From NCBI GenBank assembly GCA_900322135.1, contig ONYP01000053.1:1-36415 (forward strand): a DNA stretch of 36,415 nt. Reading direction: 5' to 3'. Positions within the stretch are counted from its first letter, which is position 1; each line of letters starts with the position of its first letter. The position numbers and the translations under genes were made by a program. The stretch comes from an uncultured Prevotellaceae bacterium (GTDB taxonomy: Bacteria > Bacteroidota > Bacteroidia > Bacteroidales > Muribaculaceae). Positions 8,632-17,301 of the stretch are shown piece by piece. Under the pieces are notes generated by a model, which was not told the DNA's origin, made no database searches, and worked only from the letters and a program-made list of their open reading frames with translations.

Positions 8632-9669
8632 TTAAAGCACTGTAAAGCCTGATGCTTCGATATTAGGATAGGACATAACGAGGTTGCCATTCAGCCACAA
8701 GTAGTTGTAGAAAATACTGGTTTCACTGTCGTATTCACTGGTAAGCAAATACACATCGTTGCCATAGCTGCAGATTTCAACGGCTTGGGAAATGTTGTCG
8801 GGGGCATCATTTACCTGGTAATGCACAGGCGTGCCATCGACCCACACCGTAGCAATGAGATCCATGTTCTTGCTATATTCAAATCCAGCGGCATAGATGT
8901 GGCCGTCACAAATGGTAATCGCGTCGATGCGTCCCACGGGGTAACTGCCCTCCTCGAGCAATTCGGGATTGCTCACCTCGTACAACTGGTACTGCTTGTC
9001 GACCCACACGGCAGGTTGGCGGTCGATAACGCCGCCAATGATGGTGCTGTAGCCATCATAGGCATAAATGGCCTGGCACTCGCCCGTCACAGCCCCCGGC
9101 GGCATGGGCAGATACTCCTTCTTGTAAGTGTTCTTGTTGCGGTTGCTGTACAGCACGGGGCGATATTGCACTTCTTCAGTGGTCAGTTCATAGCCGACGA
9201 CATAACACTTGCCCTCGGTAACGCGCAGGGCGTGGTCGGCGGGTATAAAGTCATGGCAGTCTTCAAGCGGGAAAATACCGCTATTCTTCAACACACTAGG
9301 CACATCGAGCAGATAGATGTAGTACTCCCACTTGCCGATACCGTATACCCAATGGTCCACATCGTCGATGAAATCGACATGCAGCGTGTTCCACTTGCCG
9401 TTCTTCCAATAACCCACGCGCCCCTTGGAATGGACACCGGCCACGAAGTAATCGTCACCGTCGGCTATGATTTCGCTGGCAAAGGTGCAGTTGGATAAAT
9501 GCGTGACTAACTTGCCCGTCTGGTCATAAATATCACCGTAGGCGGACAGCACGAGCACGGTGCGCTCCTCGAGCGGCTTGATGGGGTCCACGGGCTCGTC
9601 GTGATCACATGACGAGAGAAGCACCAATGCGCAAACCGCTAATAGGTTATAAACTAAGATTTTTCTCAT
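8632..9669 (-). CDS. Lipoprotein of unknown function, propeller-like repeats
   Basis: The 345-residue protein has a lipoprotein signal (lipobox LLSSC, Cys21) followed by an acidic linker (DHDEPVDPIKP). The mature part shows recurring short units of the form x-W-x-(N/D)-G: VGYWKNGKWNTL, PAVWVDKQYQL, ATVWVDGTPVHY, NYLWLNGNLVMS. Each is preceded by strands ending in Y or A-G, which suggests a beta-propeller. No family or catalytic motif is recognised. It starts 15 nt after the TolC-like gene and precedes pldA, so it is probably the fourth gene of the efflux operon and anchored in the outer or inner membrane. Confidence 0.78.
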   Translation of the reverse strand: MRKILVYNLLAVCALVLLSSCDHDEPVDPIKPLEERTVLVLSAYGDIYDQTGKLVTHLSNCTFASEIIADGDDYFVAGVHSKGRVGYWKNGKWNTLHVDFIDDVDHWVYGIGKWEYYIYLLDVPSVLKNSGIFPLEDCHDFIPADHALRVTEGKCYVVGYELTTEEVQYRPVLYSNRNKNTYKKEYLPMPPGAVTGECQAIYAYDGYSTIIGGVIDRQPAVWVDKQYQLYEVSNPELLEEGSYPVGRIDAITICDGHIYAAGFEYSKNMDLIATVWVDGTPVHYQVNDAPDNISQAVEICSYGNDVYLLTSEYDSETSIFYNYLWLNGNLVMSYPNIEASGFTVL

Positions 9670-9684
9670 AATTCAATATAATAA

Positions 9685-11070
9685 CTATCGGGTGGCGCCA
9701 CCGAGGGCGATATACAGGGCGATGATGCCCTGGGCTCCGTTATACATGTTCACTGCCTGGTTGAGTTGGGCGTTCAGGAGACTCTCCTGTGCCGTAAGCA
9801 CCTCAAGATAACTGGCCTTGCCGTTGTCCATGAGTTCATGGGTACCGCGATAGGCGTCCTTCAGGACCTTGACCTGACGCTGGTAATAGCCATGCTTCTC
9901 GACTGCCGCCTGGCAATCGGCCAGCGCTTCATTGACCTCGCTGCCGGCATCGATGACGGTCTGCACATACTGGTTCATCAGGTCCTGCTGCTCCAACTGG
10001 TTGATTTTCAGGTTGGCTTTCAACTTACCCTGGGCATAGATAGGCTGGGTCAACGATGCCACGGCATTGAGCAAAATCTTGCCGGGGTTGACGACTGCCG
10101 AGCCAGCGCTGTTGGTCCACCCTGCCAGACCCTGCAGGCTGATGGAAGGATAGAAGGCGGCGCGGGCGGCCTGGGTATCGTAATAGGCCTCGGCCATGGC
10201 CAGGTCGGCCAAACGCACATCAGGGCGATACTGCAGCAGCAGTGCGGGCACGCCAGTGTCGAAACGACGGGGCAGCGCGTACTGGCCCAGGCGGCTGCGC
10301 TCGATGGGCTGCGGCGTGATGGCCAGCAGGCGGCAGAGGGCGTTCTCCATCTGGCGGATGTTACGACGGGTATCCACAATCGAGGTCTTCACATTCAGGT
10401 AGGAGGACTCCATCTGGTTGACGGCGGTGGAATAGGACTTGCCGTTCTCCCACAGTATCTTCTGCGTCTCAAGCGAGATGTTCCACAGGCTATCGGTAGA
10501 CATCAGGATTTCCAGCTGCTGGTCGAGCAGGAGCAACATGCTGTACTGCTGTGCCACAGCCGATACGATATTGGCCTGGACGGCTTGCTCCGCTACCTGG
10601 GCCTGCAGGAGCACCATTTCGGACTTGCGCTTTTGATTCCTGATTGAACCAAACGCGTCAATATCCCAGTTGACCTGAAGCGGCAGGTTGTAGGTCTTGG
10701 CAGGAGAACTGCCGCCAAAGGAAGACATGGAAGCCGATGGAGAGAAGTACACCGAGGGGTAGAATCCCTGCTTGGCCGCTGCCAAAGCGGCTTCGGACTG
10801 CTGTATCGCGATGCGTGCCGAGTTGATGTCGGTATTGCGCTCCAGCGCCATCTCGATGAGACGCTGCAGCAACGGGTCGGTGAAGAACTCGCGCCACGAC
10901 AGCTGCGCCAACGATGTGCTATCGGCCTGAGCGATGTCCGTGCCGTAGAGGTCGGCAGGCACCGTCGCTTGGGACTGGTAATCGCTGCGCAGGCTCTTGA
11001 TGGTGTCACAGCCCGCAAGGCACATGGCAGCCAGACAAAGGGCTAGGATATAGGATGATAATGTCTTCAT
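9685..11070 (-). CDS. TolC/OprM-like outer-membrane efflux lipoprotein
   Basis: The 461-residue protein has a lipobox (LAGC, Cys21). It has two halves typical of the NodT/OprM outer-membrane factor family, with long helices. The first repeat has LIEMALERNTDINSARIAIQQSEAALAAAKQGFYPSV. The second has LLQYRPDVRLADLAMAEAYYDTQAARAAFYPSISL, carrying the conserved RPDV...E....A...A.A.FYPS signature. It forms the trimeric exit duct of a tripartite RND pump. Its ATG overlaps the stop codon of the RND permease by the ATGA arrangement (11067-11070), so translation is coupled. Confidence 0.93.
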   Translation of the reverse strand: MKTLSSYILALCLAAMCLAGCDTIKSLRSDYQSQATVPADLYGTDIAQADSTSLAQLSWREFFTDPLLQRLIEMALERNTDINSARIAIQQSEAALAAAKQGFYPSVYFSPSASMSSFGGSSPAKTYNLPLQVNWDIDAFGSIRNQKRKSEMVLLQAQVAEQAVQANIVSAVAQQYSMLLLLDQQLEILMSTDSLWNISLETQKILWENGKSYSTAVNQMESSYLNVKTSIVDTRRNIRQMENALCRLLAITPQPIERSRLGQYALPRRFDTGVPALLLQYRPDVRLADLAMAEAYYDTQAARAAFYPSISLQGLAGWTNSAGSAVVNPGKILLNAVASLTQPIYAQGKLKANLKINQLEQQDLMNQYVQTVIDAGSEVNEALADCQAAVEKHGYYQRQVKVLKDAYRGTHELMDNGKASYLEVLTAQESLLNAQLNQAVNMYNGAQGIIALYIALGGATR

Positions 11071-14000
11071 ACGCTTTTAGGATGTTCAACCGGCATTGGG
11101 TCATTAGTTTCAGGTTCGACAACAGGCTCTGGTGTCCCGCCTTGGAATTTCTCATGCAACCGCTGGAAAATCATGAAGAACACGGGCACCACATAGAGCA
11201 GGGCAAGCGTTCCGACAGCCATACCCGCCGTCACACCGAGGGCGAGCACGCGGTTTCCGTTGGCTCCGGCGCCACCGGCGATAATCAGCGGAATCATACC
11301 CGCAATCATCGTGACGACAGTCATCAGGATGGGACGCAGGCGCTCCTCGCAAGCGGCAAAGGCCGCATCGCGGATGCTCAAACCCTGGGCGCGCCGCTCG
11401 GCGGCAAACTCGGTGATGAGGATGGCTGTCTTGGCCAGCAGACCGATGAGCATGATGACACCCGTCTGCAGGTAGATGTTATTCTCCATACCCGGCAGGT
11501 GGAGCAGCGACACCAACCAAACGGCACCGAACGAGCCCATCAGTCCGAAGGGCACGCTGAGCAGCACAGCCATAGGCGTGAACCACGAGTTATACAGTGA
11601 TGCCAGGATGAGGTAGATGAGGATGACACAAATCACATAAATCAGTGCTGTGGCATTGGATCCCGCAGCTTCCTCCACCTCGCGCGACATGCCACCATAC
11701 TCGTAACTGTAGCCGTTGGGCATTGTCTGCTTGAAGACCTCGGCGATGGCCTTGTGGGCATCGCCTTCAGAAAAACCGCTGGCCGTCATCACGCCACAGG
11801 TAATGCTCTGGAACAGGTTGAAGTGGTCGACCGATGCCGAACCCACAACCTGATTCAGGGATACAAACTCCGATATAGGCGCCATCTTGCCGCCCTGGAC
11901 GCGTACAAATATATTATTGAGCGACGACGGGTCGAGGCGGTACTCGGGTGCAGCATTGGCCATGATGCGGTACACCTTGCCAAACTGGTTGAAGTTGCCC
12001 ACATAGGAGCCGCCGCAGTAGGCGCCCAGCGTGCGTAGCACGGCAGCAGGCGACACCCCGGCGCGGTCGCACTGGGTGGCGTCAATGCTGACCTGATACT
12101 TCGGGAAACGCTCACTGTAGGTCGACATCGCCATCATGATTTCGGGGCGCTCGTTCAGTGCGGCCAGGAACTTGTTGGCATCTACATTGAAATCCGACAT
12201 CGGGCGGTCCTGCATATCCTGCAGCACCAGGTTCACACTACTGTTAGAACCGTAGCCCGGCACCTGGGGCATCTGGAACGGGATGACCGTAGCATTCTTG
12301 ATGTCCTTGCAATCCATGGCAAAGCGGCCGTAAACCAGCATGATGTTATGGTTCATGCCAGAGCGCTCATCCCAGTTCTTCAGACGGATGATGAGCGTAG
12401 CATAGCAACTGCCGGAGCGTCCGGCCATCATGCCGTAGCCGCTGATTACGGCATAACTCTCCAACTCAGGAATCTTCTTCACCTTCTCTTCCACCCGCTT
12501 GACAATCTCCTGGGTCTCGTGCAGGGTACAGCCCTCGGGCGCACGCACCTCGGCAAAGAACACGCCCTGGTCCTCCTGCGGCACAAGGCCCGACGGCATG
12601 CTGCGCATGAAGAACACCAGCAACAAGGCAGCGATGCCAAGCAATATCCACGCCAGCTTGGGGCGCTTGATAAAGCCGCTCACGCTCCTCTTGTACTTCT
12701 TGAGGATGGCATTGTAACTGACGGTATAGGCACGGGTGACATAATAATTCAGGTTTTTCTTCTCCTTATTGTCCTTGGAGTAGCGCATCATGATGGCGCA
12801 CAGCGCGGGACACAGCGTCAACGCCGACACGCACGACAGACCCACCGCCGAAGCCAGCGTCACACCGAACTGTGTGAAAAACGAGCCCGAGGTGCCCGGC
12901 ATGAAGGCCACAGGAATAAACACGGCCATGAACACCAAGGTGCACGAGACGACAGCCACCGACACATCGCTCATGGCCTCGCGGGTGGCGCGCCTGGCAT
13001 CGGTGATGCCACCCTCCATCTTGGCCATGACCGCCTCGACGACCACAATGGCATCATCCACCACGGTACCGATGGCCAGCACCAGTGCAAATAGCGTCAG
13101 GATGTTGAGCGAGAATCCCGCAAGTGAAACGATGGCAAAAGTGCCCAGCAACGATACGATAATCGACAACGAGGGGATGACCGTTGCCTTGAAACTCTGC
13201 AGGAAGAAATATACCACAAGGATAACCAGGATGATGGCAATGATAAGCGTCTCAACCACATTGTGGATGGCGGCAAAGAGGAAGTCATCGCTGGTTTCCA
13301 GAATCTCAAACTCCAAGCCGGCAGGCATCGTCGGCTTGAGTTCCTCGTAGAGTTTGGCTATGCGGGCATTGACCTCGGTAGCATTGGCACCAGGAGCCTG
13401 GAACACCATGTAGATGGTGCCCGGCTGGCCGTCGATGTTGGATGTGAAATTGTAGCTCACCGCGCCAATCTCCACCTGGGCCACATCACCCAGGTGCAGC
13501 AGGTGACCACCGTCGCTGGTGCGCAGCACAATATCGTTGAACTCCTCGACGGTCTTGAGTGTGCCCTTGTACTCCATCGAGTACTGGTAGGCATTCTCGG
13601 ACTGCTCGCCCAGTGAACCCGTGGCAGCGACGAAACTCTGGCCGCCGATGGCAGCGAACACATCGTTGGGCTCCAGACCGTACTGTGCCATCACATCGGG
13701 TTTGAGCCAGATGCGCAAGGCATAGGTATTGCCCAGCGCCATCACATCGCCCACACCGGTGATACGCATCAGTCGGGGGCGCACATTGATGTCGATGTAG
13801 TTGGCGATAAAATCGGTGTCATACTTGCCGTCCACGCTTTTCAAGGCGCCGATGTGCAGGATGTTACTCTGTTGCTTCATCACTTGCACACCCACCTTGT
13901 TCACCTCCGATGGCAACAGAGCCGTGGCACGGCTGACGCGGTTCTGCACATTGACGGCAGCCAAGTCGGGGTCGGTTCCCTGCTCAAAGTAGACCTGGAT

Positions 14001-14270
14001 GGCAACATCGCCCGAGGATGAGGCCGAACTGGTGATATAGGTCATGCCGGGCACGCCGTTGATGTTCTCCTCAAGCGGCTGGATTACCGCCTTCATGATG
14101 GTGTTGGCATCGGCACCCGTGTAGGAGGTGGAAACGCGCACCGTGGGCGGTGCGATGTTCGGGTACTGCTCGATGGGCAGCGTGCCCATGCAGATGACAC
14201 CCACCAGCGTGATGACAATCGCTATCGCGCAAGCCATCACATATCGGTTGATGAAGATGTTGTTCTTCAT
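11067..14270 (-). CDS. RND multidrug efflux permease (HAE1 family, AcrB/MexB-like)
   Basis: The 1067-residue inner-membrane protein has 12 expected TM segments and two large periplasmic loops. The N-terminal membrane anchor is followed by IEQYPNIAPPTVRVSTSYTGA, the standard start of HAE1 pumps. Asp405 and Asp406 (GTVVDDAIVVVEAV) are the proton-relay pair of TM4. The C-terminal half repeats the fold (GLMGSFGAVWLV, LIGLLAKTAILITEFA, PILMTVVTMIAGMIPL). The pump trades protons for export of hydrophobic compounds such as drugs, bile salts or lipids; the substrate cannot be read from sequence. It lies 5 nt after the fusion-protein gene and overlaps the OMF gene by 4 nt. Confidence 0.95.
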   Translation of the reverse strand: MKNNIFINRYVMACAIAIVITLVGVICMGTLPIEQYPNIAPPTVRVSTSYTGADANTIMKAVIQPLEENINGVPGMTYITSSASSSGDVAIQVYFEQGTDPDLAAVNVQNRVSRATALLPSEVNKVGVQVMKQQSNILHIGALKSVDGKYDTDFIANYIDINVRPRLMRITGVGDVMALGNTYALRIWLKPDVMAQYGLEPNDVFAAIGGQSFVAATGSLGEQSENAYQYSMEYKGTLKTVEEFNDIVLRTSDGGHLLHLGDVAQVEIGAVSYNFTSNIDGQPGTIYMVFQAPGANATEVNARIAKLYEELKPTMPAGLEFEILETSDDFLFAAIHNVVETLIIAIILVILVVYFFLQSFKATVIPSLSIIVSLLGTFAIVSLAGFSLNILTLFALVLAIGTVVDDAIVVVEAVMAKMEGGITDARRATREAMSDVSVAVVSCTLVFMAVFIPVAFMPGTSGSFFTQFGVTLASAVGLSCVSALTLCPALCAIMMRYSKDNKEKKNLNYYVTRAYTVSYNAILKKYKRSVSGFIKRPKLAWILLGIAALLLVFFMRSMPSGLVPQEDQGVFFAEVRAPEGCTLHETQEIVKRVEEKVKKIPELESYAVISGYGMMAGRSGSCYATLIIRLKNWDERSGMNHNIMLVYGRFAMDCKDIKNATVIPFQMPQVPGYGSNSSVNLVLQDMQDRPMSDFNVDANKFLAALNERPEIMMAMSTYSERFPKYQVSIDATQCDRAGVSPAAVLRTLGAYCGGSYVGNFNQFGKVYRIMANAAPEYRLDPSSLNNIFVRVQGGKMAPISEFVSLNQVVGSASVDHFNLFQSITCGVMTASGFSEGDAHKAIAEVFKQTMPNGYSYEYGGMSREVEEAAGSNATALIYVICVILIYLILASLYNSWFTPMAVLLSVPFGLMGSFGAVWLVSLLHLPGMENNIYLQTGVIMLIGLLAKTAILITEFAAERRAQGLSIRDAAFAACEERLRPILMTVVTMIAGMIPLIIAGGAGANGNRVLALGVTAGMAVGTLALLYVVPVFFMIFQRLHEKFQGGTPEPVVEPETNDPMPVEHPKSV

Positions 14271-14275
14271 GGTGT

Positions 14276-15451
14276 TCAGTCTTTCTTTTTCGGTTCAGCC
14301 GCGAACAGGACACGCTGACCTTCCTGCACATTGTTGGCGCCGACCGTGACGATGCGGTCGCCGACATTCAGGCCCTCGGTCACGATGACATCCTTGCCGT
14401 TGCCGACATCGGTCGTCACCACGGTGACTGCCGTCGCTGTACTGTCAGCCTTCACTTTATACACCAGTGACTTGTCTTGCAGTCGCACCACAGCCGACTG
14501 GGGTATCACCATCACATCATGGTGGCTATAAGGCAGCACTACCGTGCCCTGAATACCAGAGTACAGAATACCATCGGGGTTGGGGAAAGTGGCTTTGCAT
14601 GCCAGCGAACCGGTTGTGGCATTCACCACGCCCGTCAAGGTCGAGATGCGGCCCTTGAGGGGATACTCGGTACCGTTCTTCATGACGAACGTCACGTCGG
14701 GCAGGTTGGCAAGGTTTTTGGCCTTGTCGGTCTGGGTGTAGCCCGACGACACTCTGGCCTCGAGGACAGACTCGGAAAGCGAGAACTCCGCTTCCATCTT
14801 CTGGTTGCCGCTGACGACAGTCAACTGGGTCATCGGTGTCACCTGGTCGCCGGCATACACAAGAATCTCGCCGATGATGCCCGACACGGGAGACTTGATC
14901 GTGCAGAAACCGAGGTTCACCTTGGCTCGGTTGACGGCAGCCTGGGCCTGGCTGACCGAGGCCCGCGCCTGGCTGACGGTAGCCTGAGCCTGCTTGTAAG
15001 TGTTCAATGAACTCTCCAGCATGTAGTTGCTCACAATCTGTTTTTCATACAGGTTCTTGTTGCTCTCATACTCCAGTTTGGCACTATTGGCCTGTGACTG
15101 GGCGGCCTGCAGATTGGCATTGGCGGCCTGCAGGTTGGCCCGTGCTGACTCCAACTCGTGCTGGGCGTTGCGAGAGTCGATGACAAAGAGCGTCTGACCC
15201 TTACTCACCTGCTGACCCTCGGTCACATAAATCTTCATCAATTGGCCGCTCACCTGCGGCATGATAGTCACATCGGCCTGACCCTTCATCTTGGCGCTGA
15301 ACTTCACCGGCACCTCGATGTCTGACTTGGCCACCTCCATCGTCTCAAACGATGAAGGCGTTTCCTTAGGCATATCAACTCCACATGCCACCATACACCC
15401 TGCAACAAGCAGCAAGAGACACAACTCCAATAGTTGACTTTTGGTTTGCAT
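14276..15451 (-). CDS. RND periplasmic adaptor (membrane fusion) lipoprotein
   Basis: The 391-residue protein has a lipobox (MVAC, Cys23). The order of domains is typical of AcrA/MexA: a lipoyl half (PVKFSAKMKGQADVTIMPQVSGQL...VTEGQQVSKGQTLFVID), a long Ala/Gln-rich helical hairpin (about residues 110-180, with repeated A-N-L-Q-A-A and S-Q-A-x-A), the second lipoyl half (TIKSPVSGIIGEI..AGDQV), then beta-barrel and membrane-proximal domains. It joins the permease to the outer-membrane duct. It is the first gene of the operon; a -7 element lies at 15476-15483 and a dyad at 15500-15524. No TetR, MarR or AraC regulator is encoded next to it. Confidence 0.93.
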   Translation of the reverse strand: MQTKSQLLELCLLLLVAGCMVACGVDMPKETPSSFETMEVAKSDIEVPVKFSAKMKGQADVTIMPQVSGQLMKIYVTEGQQVSKGQTLFVIDSRNAQHELESARANLQAANANLQAAQSQANSAKLEYESNKNLYEKQIVSNYMLESSLNTYKQAQATVSQARASVSQAQAAVNRAKVNLGFCTIKSPVSGIIGEILVYAGDQVTPMTQLTVVSGNQKMEAEFSLSESVLEARVSSGYTQTDKAKNLANLPDVTFVMKNGTEYPLKGRISTLTGVVNATTGSLACKATFPNPDGILYSGIQGTVVLPYSHHDVMVIPQSAVVRLQDKSLVYKVKADSTATAVTVVTTDVGNGKDVIVTEGLNVGDRIVTVGANNVQEGQRVLFAAEPKKKD

Positions 15452-15475
15452 ATTTGAAAAACTTATATATGATTA

Positions 15476-15483
15476 CAAAGTTA
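15476..15483 (-). promoter_or_regulatory. -7 element of the efflux operon promoter
   Basis: TAACTTTG on the minus strand, about 25 nt before the adaptor ATG. No TTTG occurs at the expected upstream distance; an inverted repeat occupies that position. A second TAAATTTG lies further upstream at 15536-15543 (minus). Confidence 0.55.
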
Positions 15484-15499
15484 AAAGTGCATAATCCAA

Positions 15500-15524
15500 C
15501 TATTGTGCTAAAATGAGACAATAG
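15500..15524. promoter_or_regulatory. Inverted repeat at the efflux promoter, possible operator
   Basis: CTATTGT (15500-15506) and ACAATAG (15518-15524) are perfect 7-nt inverted copies, 11 nt apart, at the -33 position relative to the TAACTTTG at 15476-15483. Outside them TTAAAAG (15481-15487) and CTTTTAA (15525-15531) are also inverted, though asymmetrically spaced. A repressor or activator site is plausible but unproven. Confidence 0.4.
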
Positions 15525-15646
15525 CTTTTAAACGGCAAATTTACAGCAAATTTTTGAAAATATGAGATTTTTCACAAAAACACACCTATTTTGACCCGTA
15601 CACACTCATAACCACCCCTAACCATCGCGTAGCACAAGCATAAACA

Positions 15647-15687
15647 ACAGCCGGGGCAACCCCAAAAAAAGAAGTTGTCCCGGCTGT
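15647..15687 (-). terminator. Terminator after the Dcu carrier gene
   Basis: Stem ACAGCCGGGGCAAC / GTTGTCCCGGCTGT (14 bp, one non-Watson-Crick position) with a 13-nt loop. It lies 42 nt past the dcuB stop codon and separates that unit from the efflux operon. The minus-strand tail is TTGTTTATG, only moderately T-rich. Confidence 0.7.
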
Positions 15688-15728
15688 CTCTATTGTGTAC
15701 TATCGTTCCCTGGAATTGCAGTTGGTGC

Positions 15729-17207
15729 TTAAATCCAGCCCATCGAGTGGTAAAGGAAGGCGATGAGGTAGCCGGCGATACAGGCAACCACGGTGTGCAC
15801 CAGGCCAGGCATCATGAACGAGTGGTTCAGCAGATACTTGCCGATGACGGTAGTGCCCGTGCGGTCGAAGTTCACCGTGGCGATATCCGAGGGATAGTTG
15901 GGGATGAAGAAGTAGCCATAGACCGAGGGCAGCACACCCAGCAGAATCCAGCCGTCGATGCCCAACTTGTAGGCCAGCGGCAGCATGGCGACAACCACAG
16001 CACCCTGTGAGTTGACGAGCACCGACACGAGGAAGAAGGCGAATGCAATCGACCACGGGTATTGCTCAACCAAGCCGGCCAGCATCTCTTGTATCTCTCC
16101 CAAATAGTTAGCGAAGTAGGTGTCAGCGAGCCATGCGATACCGTAGATAGCGACCACGGCGACCATACCGCTCTGCCAAACGGGACCGGCAATAGCCTTC
16201 TTGGGCGACGCCTTGCAGAAGATAATCATCAGCGCCGCGGCGGTAATCATCACAATCTGGATGACAAGGTTCATCTTCAACGGCGTGGGGTGCGTCTTGG
16301 TCAGACCTTCAACAGCAATGCCCATCTTGGCCAACTGGTCGGCGGTGATGGTCACACGCGAGCCGATGAGTTCGACGGTAGCATCGCCGTCTACGGCCTT
16401 GACGGTATCATAGGAGGGCAACAGGTTCTGGAAGATGGCGAAGAACACGATGACCAGCAGTGCGCCAAAGAAAATGTAGACGGCACGCTTGCTCTCGGGA
16501 GCAATCTTCTTGTCGAGCGTGGTGGCAGTGCTGCCGTAGATGTACTCGCGCTGGGCGGGGTCGGCGAGTTTCTTCTGGAACTCGGGGTCCTTGTCCAGGT
16601 CCTTGCCACGCTTGTAGGAAGCGACCGAGGCAATCACGATACCCAGCAAGCAGGCGGGAATGGTCACCATGAGCACCTTGGGGATGGTGATATCGTAGCC
16701 GTTAGCGCCACTGATGGTGATGAACGCCACAACGGCTGCCGCAATGGGCGAGCAGGTGATACCGATCTGGGACGCGATGCTGGCGATACCGCAGGGACGC
16801 TCGGGACGGATACCCTTCTTGATGGCGATGTCGCAGATGATGGGCATCAAGGTATAGACCACATGGCCCGTGCCGACGAGCACCGTCAGGAAGAAGGTGC
16901 ACAGCGGGGCCAGGAAGGTGATGCGGTCGGGATGCTTGCGCAGCATCTTCTCGGCCAACTGGATCAGCCAGTCCATACCGCCCGAGGCCTGCATGATTCC
17001 GGCGCAGGTGACGGCGGCAATGATGATGTAAATCACATCGGTGGGCGGTGTGCCCGGTTTCATGCCGAAGCCAAACACCAGGATGGCAAGGCCGATGCCC
17101 GAGATGGCTCCCACCGAGATGGCTCCCAATGCCAGGCTGCCGTATCGGGAGCCCAGCCACAACGCTGCAAGCACAATGCAGAGTTGCAAAATCATAATGA
17201 GTGACAT
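15729..17207 (-). CDS. dcuB: Anaerobic C4-dicarboxylate transporter, Dcu family
   Basis: The 492-residue inner-membrane carrier has 10-12 hydrophobic segments. Dcu hallmarks include AISVGAISGIGLAILVFGFGMKPGTPPTDV, LVGTGHVVYTLMPIICDIAIK, ERPCGIASIASQIGITCSPIAAAVVAF and a C-terminal LPLAYKLGIDGWILLGVLPSVYGYFFIPNYPSD. The length exceeds E. coli DcuA/DcuB (430-446 aa), mostly through a larger central hydrophilic loop (about residues 205-290). Dcu proteins exchange fumarate, malate or aspartate for succinate, which fits fumarate-respiring Bacteroidales that excrete succinate. The A/B assignment is by general resemblance only. It follows the porin gene after a 9-nt repeat array, with no promoter element visible between them. 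Confidence 0.88.
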   Translation of the reverse strand: MSLIMILQLCIVLAALWLGSRYGSLALGAISVGAISGIGLAILVFGFGMKPGTPPTDVIYIIIAAVTCAGIMQASGGMDWLIQLAEKMLRKHPDRITFLAPLCTFFLTVLVGTGHVVYTLMPIICDIAIKKGIRPERPCGIASIASQIGITCSPIAAAVVAFITISGANGYDITIPKVLMVTIPACLLGIVIASVASYKRGKDLDKDPEFQKKLADPAQREYIYGSTATTLDKKIAPESKRAVYIFFGALLVIVFFAIFQNLLPSYDTVKAVDGDATVELIGSRVTITADQLAKMGIAVEGLTKTHPTPLKMNLVIQIVMITAAALMIIFCKASPKKAIAGPVWQSGMVAVVAIYGIAWLADTYFANYLGEIQEMLAGLVEQYPWSIAFAFFLVSVLVNSQGAVVVAMLPLAYKLGIDGWILLGVLPSVYGYFFIPNYPSDIATVNFDRTGTTVIGKYLLNHSFMMPGLVHTVVACIAGYLIAFLYHSMGWI

Positions 17208-17256
17208 ATTATATAAGTTTAAGTTATTGGTTTCAAGTTAGTGAACAGCCGCAACC

Positions 17257-17301
17257 GTCCAGCAGGTCCAGTTTGTCCAGTCCATCCAGTCGGTCCAATC
17301 A
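17257..17301. repeat. GTCCAGNNN nine-nt array between porin and dcuB
   Basis: Five 9-nt units in a row: GTCCAGCAG, GTCCAGTTT, GTCCAGTCC, ATCCAGTCG, GTCCAATCA. The last unit ends with the porin stop codon (complement of 17299-17301). The remaining 49 nt to the dcuB ATG are not repetitive. Confidence 0.85.
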
